From the NCBI RefSeq assembly GCF_014836415.1, contig NZ_JACSQY010000007.1:62001-126000 (forward strand): a stretch of DNA of 64,000 bases, written 5' to 3'. The translations under genes and the position numbers were made by a program. The DNA is from Sporosarcina gallistercoris. Lineage in GTDB: Bacteria > Bacillota > Bacilli > Bacillales_A > Planococcaceae. Of this stretch, positions 9,893-19,259 are shown in pieces; position 1 is the stretch's first letter, and the number at the start of each line of letters is the position of its first letter. Under the pieces are notes generated by a model, which was not told where the DNA came from, did not search any database, and saw only the letters and a program-made list of their open reading frames with translations.

Positions 9893-10930
9893 TTATAGAT
9901 CGTCGAATCCGTTCAAATCACTAGTTTTCACGTATTGACGGGAAGTTTGTTCGAAGAAGTCTGTTTTGGTTCCATCAAAATTGTCCGTATAAGCACGGAT
10001 CCACTTCATGGGATTGTCGATGAATTCAGGATAGATCTCACTGAGTCCGAGCATACGAAGCATTTTGTTGGCACGGTATTTGACATAGCCGTCCATTTCA
10101 TCCAAGTCGATTCCGTCAATGTCAGCGAGCACGTAGCGGCTCCAAATCGTTTCCTGTTCCACAGAATAGCGGAACTGGTCATAGATCCATTCCGTGAATT
10201 CTTCTGTGTTGTAGTCCGGATTTTCTGCAAGGGCTGCACGGAAAATATCACTGATTGCTTTGCCATGCTGCAGCTCGTCTCGGTTAATATATGAAATCAT
10301 CGTAGATGTGCCTACCATTTTTTGATGACGGGCTAAGTTATAGAAGAATGCAAATCCGCTGTAGAAAAACAAGCCTTCGAGTAAGGTCGTATAAACCATC
10401 GCTTTCAACACTGTTTCAATCGTCGGATTCGTCGCAAATTCATTATAGATCTCAACAATGCGTTCGTTTCTCTTCATTAAGACATCATCTTTGCGTCCCA
10501 TTTCAAACGATTCCACTTGTTTGTCATACGTAGTCACGGAAGACAATACGTATGCATAGCTATGGTTGTGTTCGCTTTCCTGGTCGGCAATCGTTGCCAT
10601 GATGGACTTGACAGATGGGTCCGTGGCAAAGTCAGCAATCTTCATTGCCACGACTGTTTGCGGACCATCCAATGTTGCCAGCAAACCAATAATCTTTAAA
10701 AATGCGTCTTGTTCCGCTTTTGACAGGTTTGCAAATTGCTTCACGTCCTGTGTCATATCGACTTCGTTAGCTGTCCAAAACAAAGACCGGATCCGTTGAC
10801 GCATTGTATAGAAATGCGGATGCGCTAAGTTGTTCCAGTTCAGGATACCGCTCGCTTCCCCGCCAAAGATCGCAGTTGCTTTGTTCGGATTTGCTGGATT
10901 CAGTACGTTAACTCGTGTAAGTGTCTCCAA
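9893..10930 (-). CDS. Class I ribonucleotide reductase small (beta) subunit
   Basis: A 345-residue ferritin-like radical-generating subunit. Metal ligands and radical tyrosine are recognisable: E-x2-H then Tyr four residues later (ESEHNHSY), the second helix pair LLEGLFFYSGF and RDELQH. It therefore keeps a tyrosyl radical site (NrdB/NrdF type) rather than a metal-only variant. The start is a TTG at 10930 overlapping the flavodoxin stop by 31 nt; no ATG or GTG is near. It is the third gene of the operon and works with the alpha subunit to make deoxyribonucleotides. Whether it belongs to subclass Ia or Ib cannot be settled by eye, so no symbol is given. Confidence 0.93.
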   Translation of the reverse strand: METLTRVNVLNPANPNKATAIFGGEASGILNWNNLAHPHFYTMRQRIRSLFWTANEVDMTQDVKQFANLSKAEQDAFLKIIGLLATLDGPQTVVAMKIADFATDPSVKSIMATIADQESEHNHSYAYVLSSVTTYDKQVESFEMGRKDDVLMKRNERIVEIYNEFATNPTIETVLKAMVYTTLLEGLFFYSGFAFFYNLARHQKMVGTSTMISYINRDELQHGKAISDIFRAALAENPDYNTEEFTEWIYDQFRYSVEQETIWSRYVLADIDGIDLDEMDGYVKYRANKMLRMLGLSEIYPEFIDNPMKWIRAYTDNFDGTKTDFFEQTSRQYVKTSDLNGFDDL

Positions 10931-11349
10931 TGGTCTAGCACTCCCTCTGCCCAGTTAGTCACGCGGATTTCTTGCGCGCCACGCGGGCTTTGTTCAATTT
11001 TCAGCGGTTCAAGCGCCGAGTTATAAAAACGAGCCAATTTCACCGCGGCGTTGCAAAACAGATCATCCCCGCCGAATTGTGTATCACCCGTTCCAAAAAC
11101 GTATACATGGTCCGGCTTCGCGCCGACATCCAATACGAAATCTTTCACTTCATCAGGCGTGGAGCCTTGGTCCCACGTAAACGAACCGACGATCATCGCG
11201 TCAAAATCACGATAATCGGGTACGGGACCTTGGCCGATGCGGTGCATTTGAACGGATGCACCGCCTGCTGCTAATGCCTTTTCAATCAATTCCGCAGTTT
11301 CTGCAGTATTGCCGCTCCAAGAAGCATAGGCAATTAAGAATGACACCAT
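10900..11349 (-). CDS. Flavodoxin encoded inside the nrd operon
   Basis: A 149-residue flavodoxin-like protein. The FMN phosphate loop reads YASWSGNTAE near the N-terminus, followed by GSFTWDQGSTPDEVKDF and FGTGDTQFGGDDLFCNA, the two flavin-contact loops of long-type flavodoxins. The ATG at 11349 follows GAGGAG and overlaps the alpha-subunit stop by 16 nt. In most class Ib operons this position is taken by NrdI, a shorter flavodoxin-like activator; this protein has the canonical SGNT loop and is longer. It probably delivers electrons or oxidant for assembly of the beta-subunit radical, but a general flavodoxin role is possible. Confidence 0.88.
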   Translation of the reverse strand: MVSFLIAYASWSGNTAETAELIEKALAAGGASVQMHRIGQGPVPDYRDFDAMIVGSFTWDQGSTPDEVKDFVLDVGAKPDHVYVFGTGDTQFGGDDLFCNAAVKLARFYNSALEPLKIEQSPRGAQEIRVTNWAEGVLDHWRHLHELTY

Positions 11350-13556
11350 TCGCACTCCTCGATTTCCGATGCCGTCGAACGTGTATAATAAGTAGTTTTC
11401 ATGCCTGATTTCCAAGCTTGCAAATGTAGGTTGAGCAATACGGACGCACGGATATTGTTCGGTACATAGAAGTTGAATGAAATGGACTGGTCAATGTGAC
11501 GCTGACGCGCAGCATTTTGCTTAATCGACCAGCGCTGATCGACAATATACGCAGAACGGCGATAGACATCATACGTATTGTGATCCAAGTCCGGTGCAAT
11601 GACCGGCAATTTATAGTCTTTCTTCTCTTCATGGTAGAACGGCTTGAACACAGGGTCGATCGATGCTGTAGAACCCGCAATGACAGAAGTTGAACTGTTC
11701 GGTGCAACCGCCATTAGATAGCCATTTCGAATTCCGGTTTCTGCAACGTTCTTACGCAGTTCGTTCCATTCATCAGAAACGTAATCACGTTTGTCGAAAT
11801 ACGCGCCTGTTTCCCAATCAGAGCCTTCGAACAAAGGATACGAACCTTTTTCGCCTGCGATTTCCATAGAAGAACGAATCGTCAAGTATGCAATTTGTTC
11901 GTACAGACGATCTGCGAATTCAACCGCTTCGTCTGATTCCCACTGAATTCCTTCCAAAGCAAGGAGATGGTGCCATCCGAAAGTCCCAAGACCGATTCCT
12001 CGGTAGCGACTGTTCGTACGCTGTGCTTGGACGACTGGAATTTTGTTCAAATCGATCACGTTATCGAGCATACGGACTTGAATCGGAATCAAGCGCTCCA
12101 ACACGCCTGCAGGAACTGCTTTCCCTAAGTTTACAGAGGACAAGTTACAAACAACGAAGTCACCTGGTTTTGAACGGGTCACGACAATATCATCTTCCAA
12201 TGTGACAGATTCAAACTCAGTTGCACTCATGTTCTGCATGATCTCTGAACAGAGGTTACTTGAATAGACAATCCCTGCGTGCTTATTCGGGTTGGCACGA
12301 TTCACTTCATCCCGGTAAAACATGTAGGGAGTCCCTGTTTCAAGCTGGCTGCGCATGACGCGCTTCATGATTTCAATTGCTGGTACCGTCTCTTTTGAAA
12401 TTTCCGGATGATTCACACACGCTTCATAGCGTTCGCGGAATGTACCCGATCCTTTTTGTTCGTCATAAGAATCTTCCAGTGAATATCCCATCACTGTACG
12501 GACTTCGTGTGGATCGAACAAGTGCCAGTCGGCGCGGGCATCTACCGCTTCCATGAATAAGTCGGGCAAACAAACGCCTGTGAAAATATCATGTGCACGA
12601 AGACGCTCATCACCGTTGTTCAATTTCAGATCAAGGAACGTGAAAATGTCTTTATGCCACACATCCAGATAGACCGCTACTGCACCTTGACGCTGTCCGA
12701 GCTGATCCACGCTGACCGCTGTGTTATTCAGCTGCTTGATCCATGGAAGGACTCCGCTGGAAGCACCTTTGAATCCACGGATGGACGACCCGCGAGAGCG
12801 TACTTTGCCCATGTATACGCCAATTCCTCCGCCGTATTTCGACAAGTTCGCAATATCCGTGTTGCTGTTATAGATTCCAGTCAATGAATCATCGACCGTA
12901 TCAATGAAACAACTCGAAAGCTGACCATGCGGTTTTCCTGCATTCGAAAGGGTTGGTGTGGCAACGGTCATGTACAAATTGCTCATTGCCCAATACGCTT
13001 CGGCGATCTTACCAATCCGATCACCTGTCTCGCGCTGCATAAGCGTCATCGCAATCACGAGCCAGCGTTCTTGCGGCAACTCAACAGGAACTTTCGAATA
13101 GTTGACAGCTGCGTAGCGGTCCATCAACGTCTTCAAGCCGATGTATGTAAACAGCTTGTCCCGCTCAGGCTTAATAAGAGCCCCGATTGCTGTCAATTCG
13201 TCTGTTGTATAGTTTTTCGTCAAGTCTGCTGTATAAAGACCTTGTTCGACTAGAGACGCGACATGACCCGCAAAGTTCGAATAGACCGCTTCCCCGCGAT
13301 GTTGCTGCTGGTCTGCATACAGTTTCTGCAAGTAGAGGCGCGCGGCAACGAACGTCCAATAGCTGGATGCTTCATCGATCAGACTCAATGTCTCAAGAAC
13401 CATCGCATTCGTCCATTCTGCAAATCCGCCCTCAGCATGTTTTGAAAGCCATTTATCACTTGCTTGCGTCAGTGGTGCAATCCGTTCCGCACCAAATTCC
13501 TCCTGTAAAGCTTCTAGCACGCGTGTTGTATCATTCGTTTCACGGGTTAGTGTCAT
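11334..13556 (-). CDS. Class I ribonucleotide reductase large (alpha) subunit
   Basis: A 740-residue catalytic subunit that reduces ribonucleoside diphosphates. It shows the R1 N-terminal helical domain, the ATPTLSNAGKPHGQLSSCF substrate-site loop, NLCSEI with the second active-site Cys, APNSSTSVIAGSTASIDP near the diphosphate site, and the C-terminal CEWC redox pair that hands reducing equivalents to the active site. No N-terminal ATP-cone is visible, so dATP feedback through that module is unlikely. Several motifs look closer to NrdA than to NrdE. The ATG at 13556 (AAGGAG about 9 nt upstream) is preferred over the upstream in-frame start at 13595. Confidence 0.94.
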   Translation of the reverse strand: MTLTRETNDTTRVLEALQEEFGAERIAPLTQASDKWLSKHAEGGFAEWTNAMVLETLSLIDEASSYWTFVAARLYLQKLYADQQQHRGEAVYSNFAGHVASLVEQGLYTADLTKNYTTDELTAIGALIKPERDKLFTYIGLKTLMDRYAAVNYSKVPVELPQERWLVIAMTLMQRETGDRIGKIAEAYWAMSNLYMTVATPTLSNAGKPHGQLSSCFIDTVDDSLTGIYNSNTDIANLSKYGGGIGVYMGKVRSRGSSIRGFKGASSGVLPWIKQLNNTAVSVDQLGQRQGAVAVYLDVWHKDIFTFLDLKLNNGDERLRAHDIFTGVCLPDLFMEAVDARADWHLFDPHEVRTVMGYSLEDSYDEQKGSGTFRERYEACVNHPEISKETVPAIEIMKRVMRSQLETGTPYMFYRDEVNRANPNKHAGIVYSSNLCSEIMQNMSATEFESVTLEDDIVVTRSKPGDFVVCNLSSVNLGKAVPAGVLERLIPIQVRMLDNVIDLNKIPVVQAQRTNSRYRGIGLGTFGWHHLLALEGIQWESDEAVEFADRLYEQIAYLTIRSSMEIAGEKGSYPLFEGSDWETGAYFDKRDYVSDEWNELRKNVAETGIRNGYLMAVAPNSSTSVIAGSTASIDPVFKPFYHEEKKDYKLPVIAPDLDHNTYDVYRRSAYIVDQRWSIKQNAARQRHIDQSISFNFYVPNNIRASVLLNLHLQAWKSGMKTTYYTRSTASEIEECEWCHS

Positions 13557-13597
13557 ATCGACCGTCTCCTTCCATATTCTTTCATATTTGAGCAATT

Positions 13598-13635
13598 AAA
13601 AAAGAGCTGAGAAAACGCGCTTCAAAGGCGTTTCC
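13598..13635 (-). promoter_or_regulatory. Hairpin plus T-run in the nrd leader (possible attenuator)
   Basis: On the minus strand GGAAACGC-N9-GCGTTTTC forms an 8-bp stem (one G-U pair), followed a few nucleotides later by six T. It sits between the NrdR box and the large-subunit start. It has the look of an intrinsic terminator in a leader, but the gap of about seven nucleotides between stem and T-run makes this uncertain. Confidence 0.35.
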
Positions 13636-13668
13636 TGCGAAAGCCTATAAGACGGCATTTCGACATCA

Positions 13669-13684
13669 GCACTATATATAGTGT
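13669..13684. promoter_or_regulatory. NrdR box
   Basis: The palindrome ACTATATATAGT with flanking GC and GT closely matches the NrdR-box consensus (ACACTATATATTGTGT type). It lies about 115 nt upstream of the alpha subunit. NrdR represses class I and other nrd operons through ATP/dATP sensing. A second box at the usual 15-16 bp spacing was not clear. Confidence 0.8.
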
Positions 13685-13922
13685 GTTATTTACTTATCTA
13701 CCCTAACATCTTGTGCCAAAACAGTAAATAGGCAAAAAGTGACGTAATTTTTTCTTAGCCGCCTATACGTGCATTGCACCCGGGATTTTCCCTCGAAATA
13801 TTAGTTTATCACACATCCGTGTCGGACAGTTACTCGTACCGCTCCAAATCATTAGAAACAAAATCCTTGCTTTTTTCTTCCTATTCCGCCTATCAGATAA
13901 ATGGATTTGCAAAGTTTACAAA

Positions 13923-13966
13923 TTCAAAACAGAGGAGAAATTTTTCAATTCCGTCCTCTGTTTCGA
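13923..13966 (-). terminator. Terminator of the chemoreceptor gene
   Basis: Inverted repeat TTCAAAACAGAGGA ... TCCTCTGTTTCGAA (one mismatch) just downstream of the chemoreceptor stop codon, with a short T-rich tract in the descending arm. Confidence 0.7.
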
Positions 13967-13982
13967 ATGTTGGTTCATCCTA

Positions 13983-16103
13983 TTACAATTGTTCCTTTGC
14001 GAGTTCAAATCGTTCAACGACTTGTTGTAGTTCACTCGCAATGCGTGTCATTTGTTGGACGGAGTCTGCAACACGTTCGAGTTCCTGCTGCTGCGCAATA
14101 GAAGAGGCGCTCACTTGTTCAGCAGATGCCGCTGTCTCTTCTGAAACTGCTGACACACTCTGGATTGCAAGAATTGCCTGGTCTTTGTGCGAAATCATTT
14201 CGGATAAATTCGCAGAAAGCTCTGCGATCGATTTGTTCATTTCATCTGTGAGCTTTGCATTGAGTACAAATGATTTCTCTGTACTCGCGACAGACTCACT
14301 CTGTGTCTTCATCGATTTCGTGTTTTGAGCAATCACGTCAACAGTCGCTTTCGACTGATCCAAGATCTCCTGGACTGTCTGCTGAATAGTTCCTGTCTCA
14401 CTACTTGACTGCTCCGCAAGCTTACGCACTTCTTCCGCAACAACGGCAAAGCCCTTTCCGTGTTCGCCTGCACGCGCGGCCTCGATGCTCGCATTGAGCG
14501 CAAGCAAGTTCGTTTGGGCTGTGATGTCCTGAATCGATGTGATCACTTGGTTGATGCCTGATATTTTGTCCGTCAATGCGGTCATTTGTCGTTCCACTTG
14601 TTCGTTCATGCGGTTCGCCATCTCATTTTGTTCACGTAAACGATCGACCTCTGCAAGTCCGTTATGCGTAGACTCCACTGTTTGACGTGATAAGCCATCC
14701 ATATTCTCGGATAATGCAGAGATTGTCGTAATTTGATCTGCAAGATCTCCCATGCGGTGGCTCGTTTCTTCCGTGTCTTCCGATTGCCTGGATGCCCCTT
14801 GAGCAATCTCTTCTGTCGCAACGGAGACCTCTTGGCTGGATGCAACAATTTCTTCAAACGCATGGTTCACCCGGGCGGATGACTCCGTAAGTCGAGAAGA
14901 AGCTGATAATACTTCCACCAGGGCTTGGTTCGTTTGGTTAAGCATATGATTGTAAGAAGTCGCAACAGAGCCGATTTCGTCTTGCTTCAGCTTGCTCACA
15001 TCGACTTGGTCCGTTAGATTTCCTGAAGCCGCCGTTTCCATCGATTTCTGGACGCGTGACAGAGGATTGATCTGACGGTATACGAAAAACGCTGTAATAA
15101 GTCCCATCAATACTACCATGACCGCTGCGGCAATTAACGTGAAGACTAAAATGCGTGTAAACGGTGCAACAATCACTGTCTCGGGTAAAACCGTTTGAAC
15201 AGACCATGTCTGATCAAATCCAGCCAATGTAATCGGAGCAAAGACGTTGAATGCTTCTTCGTTATACGCTTTTGAGTTCACATACAGTGAATCTGTTTTT
15301 CCATTCGTTAGTTTGTCTTTCACAGGCTGCCAATCAATGGCGTCCTTCATATTAGAATTGTTCAGCTGTTCTTTCAAGCTGTTTTGTATAAGAACCCCGT
15401 CATCGGATATCACAGAAGCATATCCGCCTTCAGGAGCGATTTCTTTTGTTAATTCCCCTAAAAAGTCCAGGGACATGTTGGCACTTATAACCCCAGCAAA
15501 ATCGCCATTTTTTGCAAATAACGGTACAGTTAAAGACGTATAGCTTTTGTTTTCTCCATTTACTTCATACGTGATGGGTTCTTGGAAGAGCGATTTCTTG
15601 TCAGCTTTCGGTTTCAAATACCAGTCACCTTCACCTGGGTTTTCATATCCGACTGCTGCTTGTAATTTCACATTGCCGTCCACCTTAAGAAAAAACGGGA
15701 TGAATCTCCCTTCCGAATCCATGAGTTTCTTGTCAGCTTCAGATAACCCCTCTGTAGAAAGCACACCTTTTTCAAATATGGCATTGATACTCACTGCATT
15801 CGGATTTCCTTCCAGATTCTCCCTCAGAACAGATAAGACATCTGCGGCAGCTAATTTCGAATTGGAGTTCATCACTTCCAAAACTCGCTTAGTTGTATTC
15901 AACGACTCATCCGTTTGTTTAAATTGTTCACTTAACTCTAAGGCGACACGCTCTGTATCCGTTTCTGCAAATTTTTCTGCATTCGTTACAGTTATGCTAT
16001 GAGTGTAAACCATAGTACCTAATGCATAAATTACAAATAATAGCAGAAAAACTCCTATTATGAGCGAGGACAGCTTAAAAACAACACTTTTAGACTTTTT
16101 CAT
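13983..16103 (-). CDS. Methyl-accepting chemotaxis protein (Cache sensor)
   Basis: A 706-residue transmembrane chemoreceptor. One N-terminal membrane helix (about 11-31) is followed by a large extracellular region of dCache type (about 32-320). A second helix, a HAMP domain and a long coiled signalling domain follow; the highly conserved hairpin tip reads [37 protein letters not shown] in consensus form. It signals through CheW/CheV to CheA. I start it at the ATG at 16103 (MKKSK) because GGAAGGG lies 9 nt upstream; three in-frame ATGs lie up to 51 nt further upstream. The ligand cannot be read from sequence. The nearby cheV (17813) fits a taxis role. Confidence 0.93.
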   Translation of the reverse strand: MKKSKSVVFKLSSLIIGVFLLLFVIYALGTMVYTHSITVTNAEKFAETDTERVALELSEQFKQTDESLNTTKRVLEVMNSNSKLAAADVLSVLRENLEGNPNAVSINAIFEKGVLSTEGLSEADKKLMDSEGRFIPFFLKVDGNVKLQAAVGYENPGEGDWYLKPKADKKSLFQEPITYEVNGENKSYTSLTVPLFAKNGDFAGVISANMSLDFLGELTKEIAPEGGYASVISDDGVLIQNSLKEQLNNSNMKDAIDWQPVKDKLTNGKTDSLYVNSKAYNEEAFNVFAPITLAGFDQTWSVQTVLPETVIVAPFTRILVFTLIAAAVMVVLMGLITAFFVYRQINPLSRVQKSMETAASGNLTDQVDVSKLKQDEIGSVATSYNHMLNQTNQALVEVLSASSRLTESSARVNHAFEEIVASSQEVSVATEEIAQGASRQSEDTEETSHRMGDLADQITTISALSENMDGLSRQTVESTHNGLAEVDRLREQNEMANRMNEQVERQMTALTDKISGINQVITSIQDITAQTNLLALNASIEAARAGEHGKGFAVVAEEVRKLAEQSSSETGTIQQTVQEILDQSKATVDVIAQNTKSMKTQSESVASTEKSFVLNAKLTDEMNKSIAELSANLSEMISHKDQAILAIQSVSAVSEETAASAEQVSASSIAQQQELERVADSVQQMTRIASELQQVVERFELAKEQL

Positions 16104-16184
16104 TCTGTACATCCCTTCCATTTCATGTGACTTAGTGATTATACCTATTAGCACATATGAAGGATAGTTTTTAGAACTATTGTC

Positions 16185-16223
16185 ACAAAAAAGTCACTGG
16201 AATCGTATTTCATCCAGTGACTC
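16185..16223 (-). terminator. Terminator of the alanine symporter gene
   Basis: Stem AGTCACTGGA/TCCAGTGACT with an 11-nt loop, followed on the minus strand by TTTTTTG. Confidence 0.92.
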
Positions 16224-16247
16224 TTAATATCTATTATTAGTTAAATG

Positions 16248-17654
16248 TTATTTGGGCTGTTCTTCTCCCCAGCATTCGGTTCCTTTCAAACCCGGAATCG
16301 ATTTTGCCTGGAATTTAGGATTTAATCCTTTTCTACGCTGAATCGTGAAGTCATCCAAGACTTTGAAGGCTGTCTTACTCAATAAGGCAATGACAATGAG
16401 GTTCAATACAGCCATCAGTCCCATGAAGACATCCGCAAGGTCCCATACTGTCTGAACTTTCGCCATTGCTCCGAACATGACCATGCCGAGTACAGCGATC
16501 CGATAGACTGTCATCCAGATTTTATGCGCATTGATGAATTCAATATTCGTTTCTCCATAGTAGTAGTTCCCGATGATCGAACTGAATGCAAAGAACAAGA
16601 TCGCGATCGCTACGAAATAAGGAGCCCAAGAACCGACGTGTTCCGCCATAGAAGCTTGCGTCAACAAGATTCCATCTGTCTCCCCTTTATCGTAAAGGCC
16701 AGCCAGCAAAATAATGAATGCAGTCGCTGAACAAATAATGATCGTATCGAAGAAAACTCCAAGACTTTGAACGAGACCTTGTTTCGCCGGGTGCGTCACG
16801 TTTGCCGTCGCAGCAGCATTCGGCACACTACCCATACCTGCTTCGTTCGAGAATAATCCGCGACGAACACCTTGCATGATGGCAGCGCCAACACCACCGC
16901 CTACCATCTCCTTAATACCGAATGCATGTTCAATTATCAAGGTAATCATTGCAGGGATTTCAGTAATATTCATAATAACAATATACAACGCGACAACAAT
17001 ATATAAGGTAGCCATGATAGGTACGATTGCTTGAGTGACTTTTACAATTCGTTTAACACCACCAAATATAATGATTGCTGTTAACACAACAAGAACAATA
17101 CCGACTGCCCAATCCGGAACATCAAACACATCAGAAAACGATTGACTGATCGTATTCGACTGCACCGCGTTAAATATGAAACCGAAACATAGAGTTAAAA
17201 GAATGGCAAAAACGATTCCTAAACCTCTCAATCCCAATGCTTTTTGCATGTAGTATGCTGGACCGCCTCGGAACGTATCCCCGTCCCGTACTTTATATAC
17301 TTGTGCCAACGTGCTTTCGATGAAAGCGGTTGCCATACCGATAATCGCAATAATCCACATCCAAAATACTGCGCCAGGACCACCAATTCCTATCGCGAGT
17401 GCGACACCTGTCACGTTCCCTGTACCAACACGAGAGGCTGCACTGATTGTGAACGCTTGGAATGCTGAAACGCCGTCTTCGTTATCTTTCTTTTCCGTGA
17501 TCAAACGGAACATTTCCCCGAAGAGACGGAATTGAACGAACTTCGTACCGATTGTGAAGTAAACTCCAAGCACTAGCAATAAGCCGATAAGTACGTAAGA
17601 CCATAAATAATTACTGAATGAGCCTGTTATCCAATTTAAAAAATCTGTAAACAT
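16248..17654 (-). CDS. Sodium:alanine symporter family (AGCS) transporter
   Basis: A 468-residue polytopic membrane protein of the AGCS family, which imports alanine or glycine with Na+. Family signatures are GTGNVTGVALAIGIGGPGAVFWMW and the paired loop RGLFSNEAGMGSVPNAAATA. About eleven hydrophobic segments are visible. The ATG at 17654 (MFTDFLNW) has GGAGGTG 8 nt upstream; the longer upstream frame has no site and an unlikely charged extension. The gene is monocistronic, bounded by terminators on both sides. Substrate is inferred from the family. Confidence 0.94.
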   Translation of the reverse strand: MFTDFLNWITGSFSNYLWSYVLIGLLLVLGVYFTIGTKFVQFRLFGEMFRLITEKKDNEDGVSAFQAFTISAASRVGTGNVTGVALAIGIGGPGAVFWMWIIAIIGMATAFIESTLAQVYKVRDGDTFRGGPAYYMQKALGLRGLGIVFAILLTLCFGFIFNAVQSNTISQSFSDVFDVPDWAVGIVLVVLTAIIIFGGVKRIVKVTQAIVPIMATLYIVVALYIVIMNITEIPAMITLIIEHAFGIKEMVGGGVGAAIMQGVRRGLFSNEAGMGSVPNAAATANVTHPAKQGLVQSLGVFFDTIIICSATAFIILLAGLYDKGETDGILLTQASMAEHVGSWAPYFVAIAILFFAFSSIIGNYYYGETNIEFINAHKIWMTVYRIAVLGMVMFGAMAKVQTVWDLADVFMGLMAVLNLIVIALLSKTAFKVLDDFTIQRRKGLNPKFQAKSIPGLKGTECWGEEQPK

Positions 17655-17735
17655 CCAGTCACACCTCCACTTTTTATATTCTATTAATTTTTTAAACAAC
17701 TTGTTTCTTCTGTACCCTCTTTTTTTATCCAATAG

Positions 17736-17771
17736 ACAAAAAAATGTCGATGGTTTAGTAAACCATCGACA
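17736..17771 (-). terminator. Terminator of cheV
   Basis: Perfect 12-bp stem TGTCGATGGTTT with its complement and a 3-nt loop, followed on the minus strand by TTTTTTT. Confidence 0.93.
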
Positions 17772-17812
17772 CTGCGTGAATTGCAATAGAAACTACTATA
17801 CACCGAATATTT

Positions 17813-18715
17813 TTACAGTACGTATTGATCGATCTTCAGGACAAGCTCCGCAATTTCCGGTTTACTGATTTGTTCGTCTGCACCTACACTTGTGCCTTTG
17901 TGTTTTAATTCATCCGTGATTAAAGAAGAGAAGATGATGACAGGCAGTTTTGCAAGACCTTTATGCTCCCGAATCCTTCTAGTGAAATGATGACCATCCA
18001 TTTGCGGCATTTCAATATCCGTAATGACGAGTTGAATCGTATCTGCAACATCGCCTGTCTCTGCCACTTTCTCCAGATAGGCGAGCGCATCTTTCCCATT
18101 CTCAAAAAATTCAACCCGCTCATAACCCGCTTCTGACAAGGTTGTCTGCAATAATTTCCGTAAAAGAGGAGAATCCTCTGCAACGAGTATACGCTTATCA
18201 GAACGCTCCCGCTTTCCGAGCTTCTGGATTTGCTCGAGGCGAATTCCCGTTTCAGGACTGATTTCCATGACGATTTTTTCAAAGTCGAGCAAGAGCATCA
18301 TGTCTCCGCCAATCTTGATGACCCCGATGACAGGGGAAGTTTCTGCTGAGTAAGCACCCGATGGCTTCTCAATGGCGTCCCACGAAATCCGGTGGATCAT
18401 CGTCACATTGTGCACGTGAAATACCACTTGTTGTTGATTGAAAGAAGATACAATGTACTTGTCATTTTGTGGATTTGCAGACGGCCCTGCCCCTAACACG
18501 CGTTCCATATTAATGACCGGCAGAATTTCACCACGCAATTGAATAATCCCTTCCACCGCAGGATCCGCGTGAGGGATAGGCGTAATCGGCACGGGTACGA
18601 TAATTTCTTTTACTTTAATGACGTTAATGCCGTATCGGCTACCGGCAACTTCGAACTCAACGATTTCCAGTTCGTTTGTTCCGCTCTCTAATAATATTCC
18701 GCTTTCATAAGCCAT
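17813..18715 (-). CDS. cheV: Chemotaxis coupling protein CheV
   Basis: A 300-residue fusion of a CheW-like coupling domain (about residues 15-160, with FEVAGSRYGINVIKVKEI and QLRGEILPVINMERVLG) and a C-terminal receiver domain (about 173-300). The receiver has the acidic pair in VAEDSPLLRK, the acceptor Asp in LVITDIEMPQMDG and the Lys in ISKPEI. CheV couples chemoreceptors to CheA and takes part in adaptation through receiver phosphorylation. It is transcribed alone; its upstream region holds a TTTATGAGC repeat array. The ATG at 18715 has AAAGGA upstream. Confidence 0.95.
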   Translation of the reverse strand: MAYESGILLESGTNELEIVEFEVAGSRYGINVIKVKEIIVPVPITPIPHADPAVEGIIQLRGEILPVINMERVLGAGPSANPQNDKYIVSSFNQQQVVFHVHNVTMIHRISWDAIEKPSGAYSAETSPVIGVIKIGGDMMLLLDFEKIVMEISPETGIRLEQIQKLGKRERSDKRILVAEDSPLLRKLLQTTLSEAGYERVEFFENGKDALAYLEKVAETGDVADTIQLVITDIEMPQMDGHHFTRRIREHKGLAKLPVIIFSSLITDELKHKGTSVGADEQISKPEIAELVLKIDQYVL

Positions 18716-18916
18716 TCCAATCAGTCCTTTTCATATAGTCGCAATTTTTCTCGTTCGCTCCTGCTCCGCCGTTCTGTGCGAAGCGGCTCTACTACTCTAT
18801 TTCGGCATCATGTAGTGCATGCTTGAGGGCTCTCTTCCTTTTTTCTCAAATTGTATGCATCCGTCGGCAGATCTGCGGCAGGCAGCCCGTGAAAAGGGAT
18901 CTTAATTGAGGGTTAT

Positions 18917-19190
18917 GCTCATAAATCTTGGATTGTGCTCATAAATCCCGGATTTTGATCATAAAACCTGGATTGCGCTCATAAATCTCGGATTTTGCTC
19001 ATAAAACCCGGATTGCGCTCATAAATCCCGGATTTTGATCATAAAACCCGGATTGCGCTCATAAATCTCGAATTGTGATCATAAAACCTGGTTTGCGCTC
19101 ATAAATCTCGGATTTTGCTCATAAAACCCGGTTTGCGCTCATAAATCTCATATTGTGCTCATAACCTCTCAGATACGCTCACCAATTTCA
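18917..19190 (-). repeat. TTTATGAGC tandem array 1 (13-14 x 20 bp)
   Basis: Thirteen clear units at exactly 20-bp spacing from 18917 to 19157, plus a degenerate one at 19177. On the minus strand each unit begins TTTATGAGC or TTTATGATC followed by an 11-nt half that alternates between two sequence types, giving a 40-bp higher-order period. The array lies in the 540-nt gap between the PepSY gene terminator and cheV, both on the minus strand. A 20-bp unit cannot be coding, and units have no internal dyad symmetry. Matching arrays occur at 23785 and 55373. Confidence 0.9.
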
Positions 19191-19200
19191 ATTTTCTTCA

Positions 19201-19231
19201 TAAGAAAACCGATCAGCGTTGGCTGATCGGT
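19201..19231 (-). terminator. Terminator of the PepSY/two-component operon
   Basis: Perfect 10-bp stem ACCGATCAGC/GCTGATCGGT with a 4-nt loop, followed on the minus strand by TTTTC. It lies between the PepSY stop codon and repeat array 1. Confidence 0.9.
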
Positions 19232-19259
19232 ATGTTTCCATAGACTCATGTATTTACTC

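Noticed and set aside
10900..11349. Annotating this gene as nrdI
   Set aside because: Canonical SGNT FMN loop and 149-residue length fit flavodoxin better than the shorter NrdI; only the position suggests NrdI.
18917..19190. Coding repeat protein in array 1
   Set aside because: 20-bp units change frame each time and stops occur in all frames.
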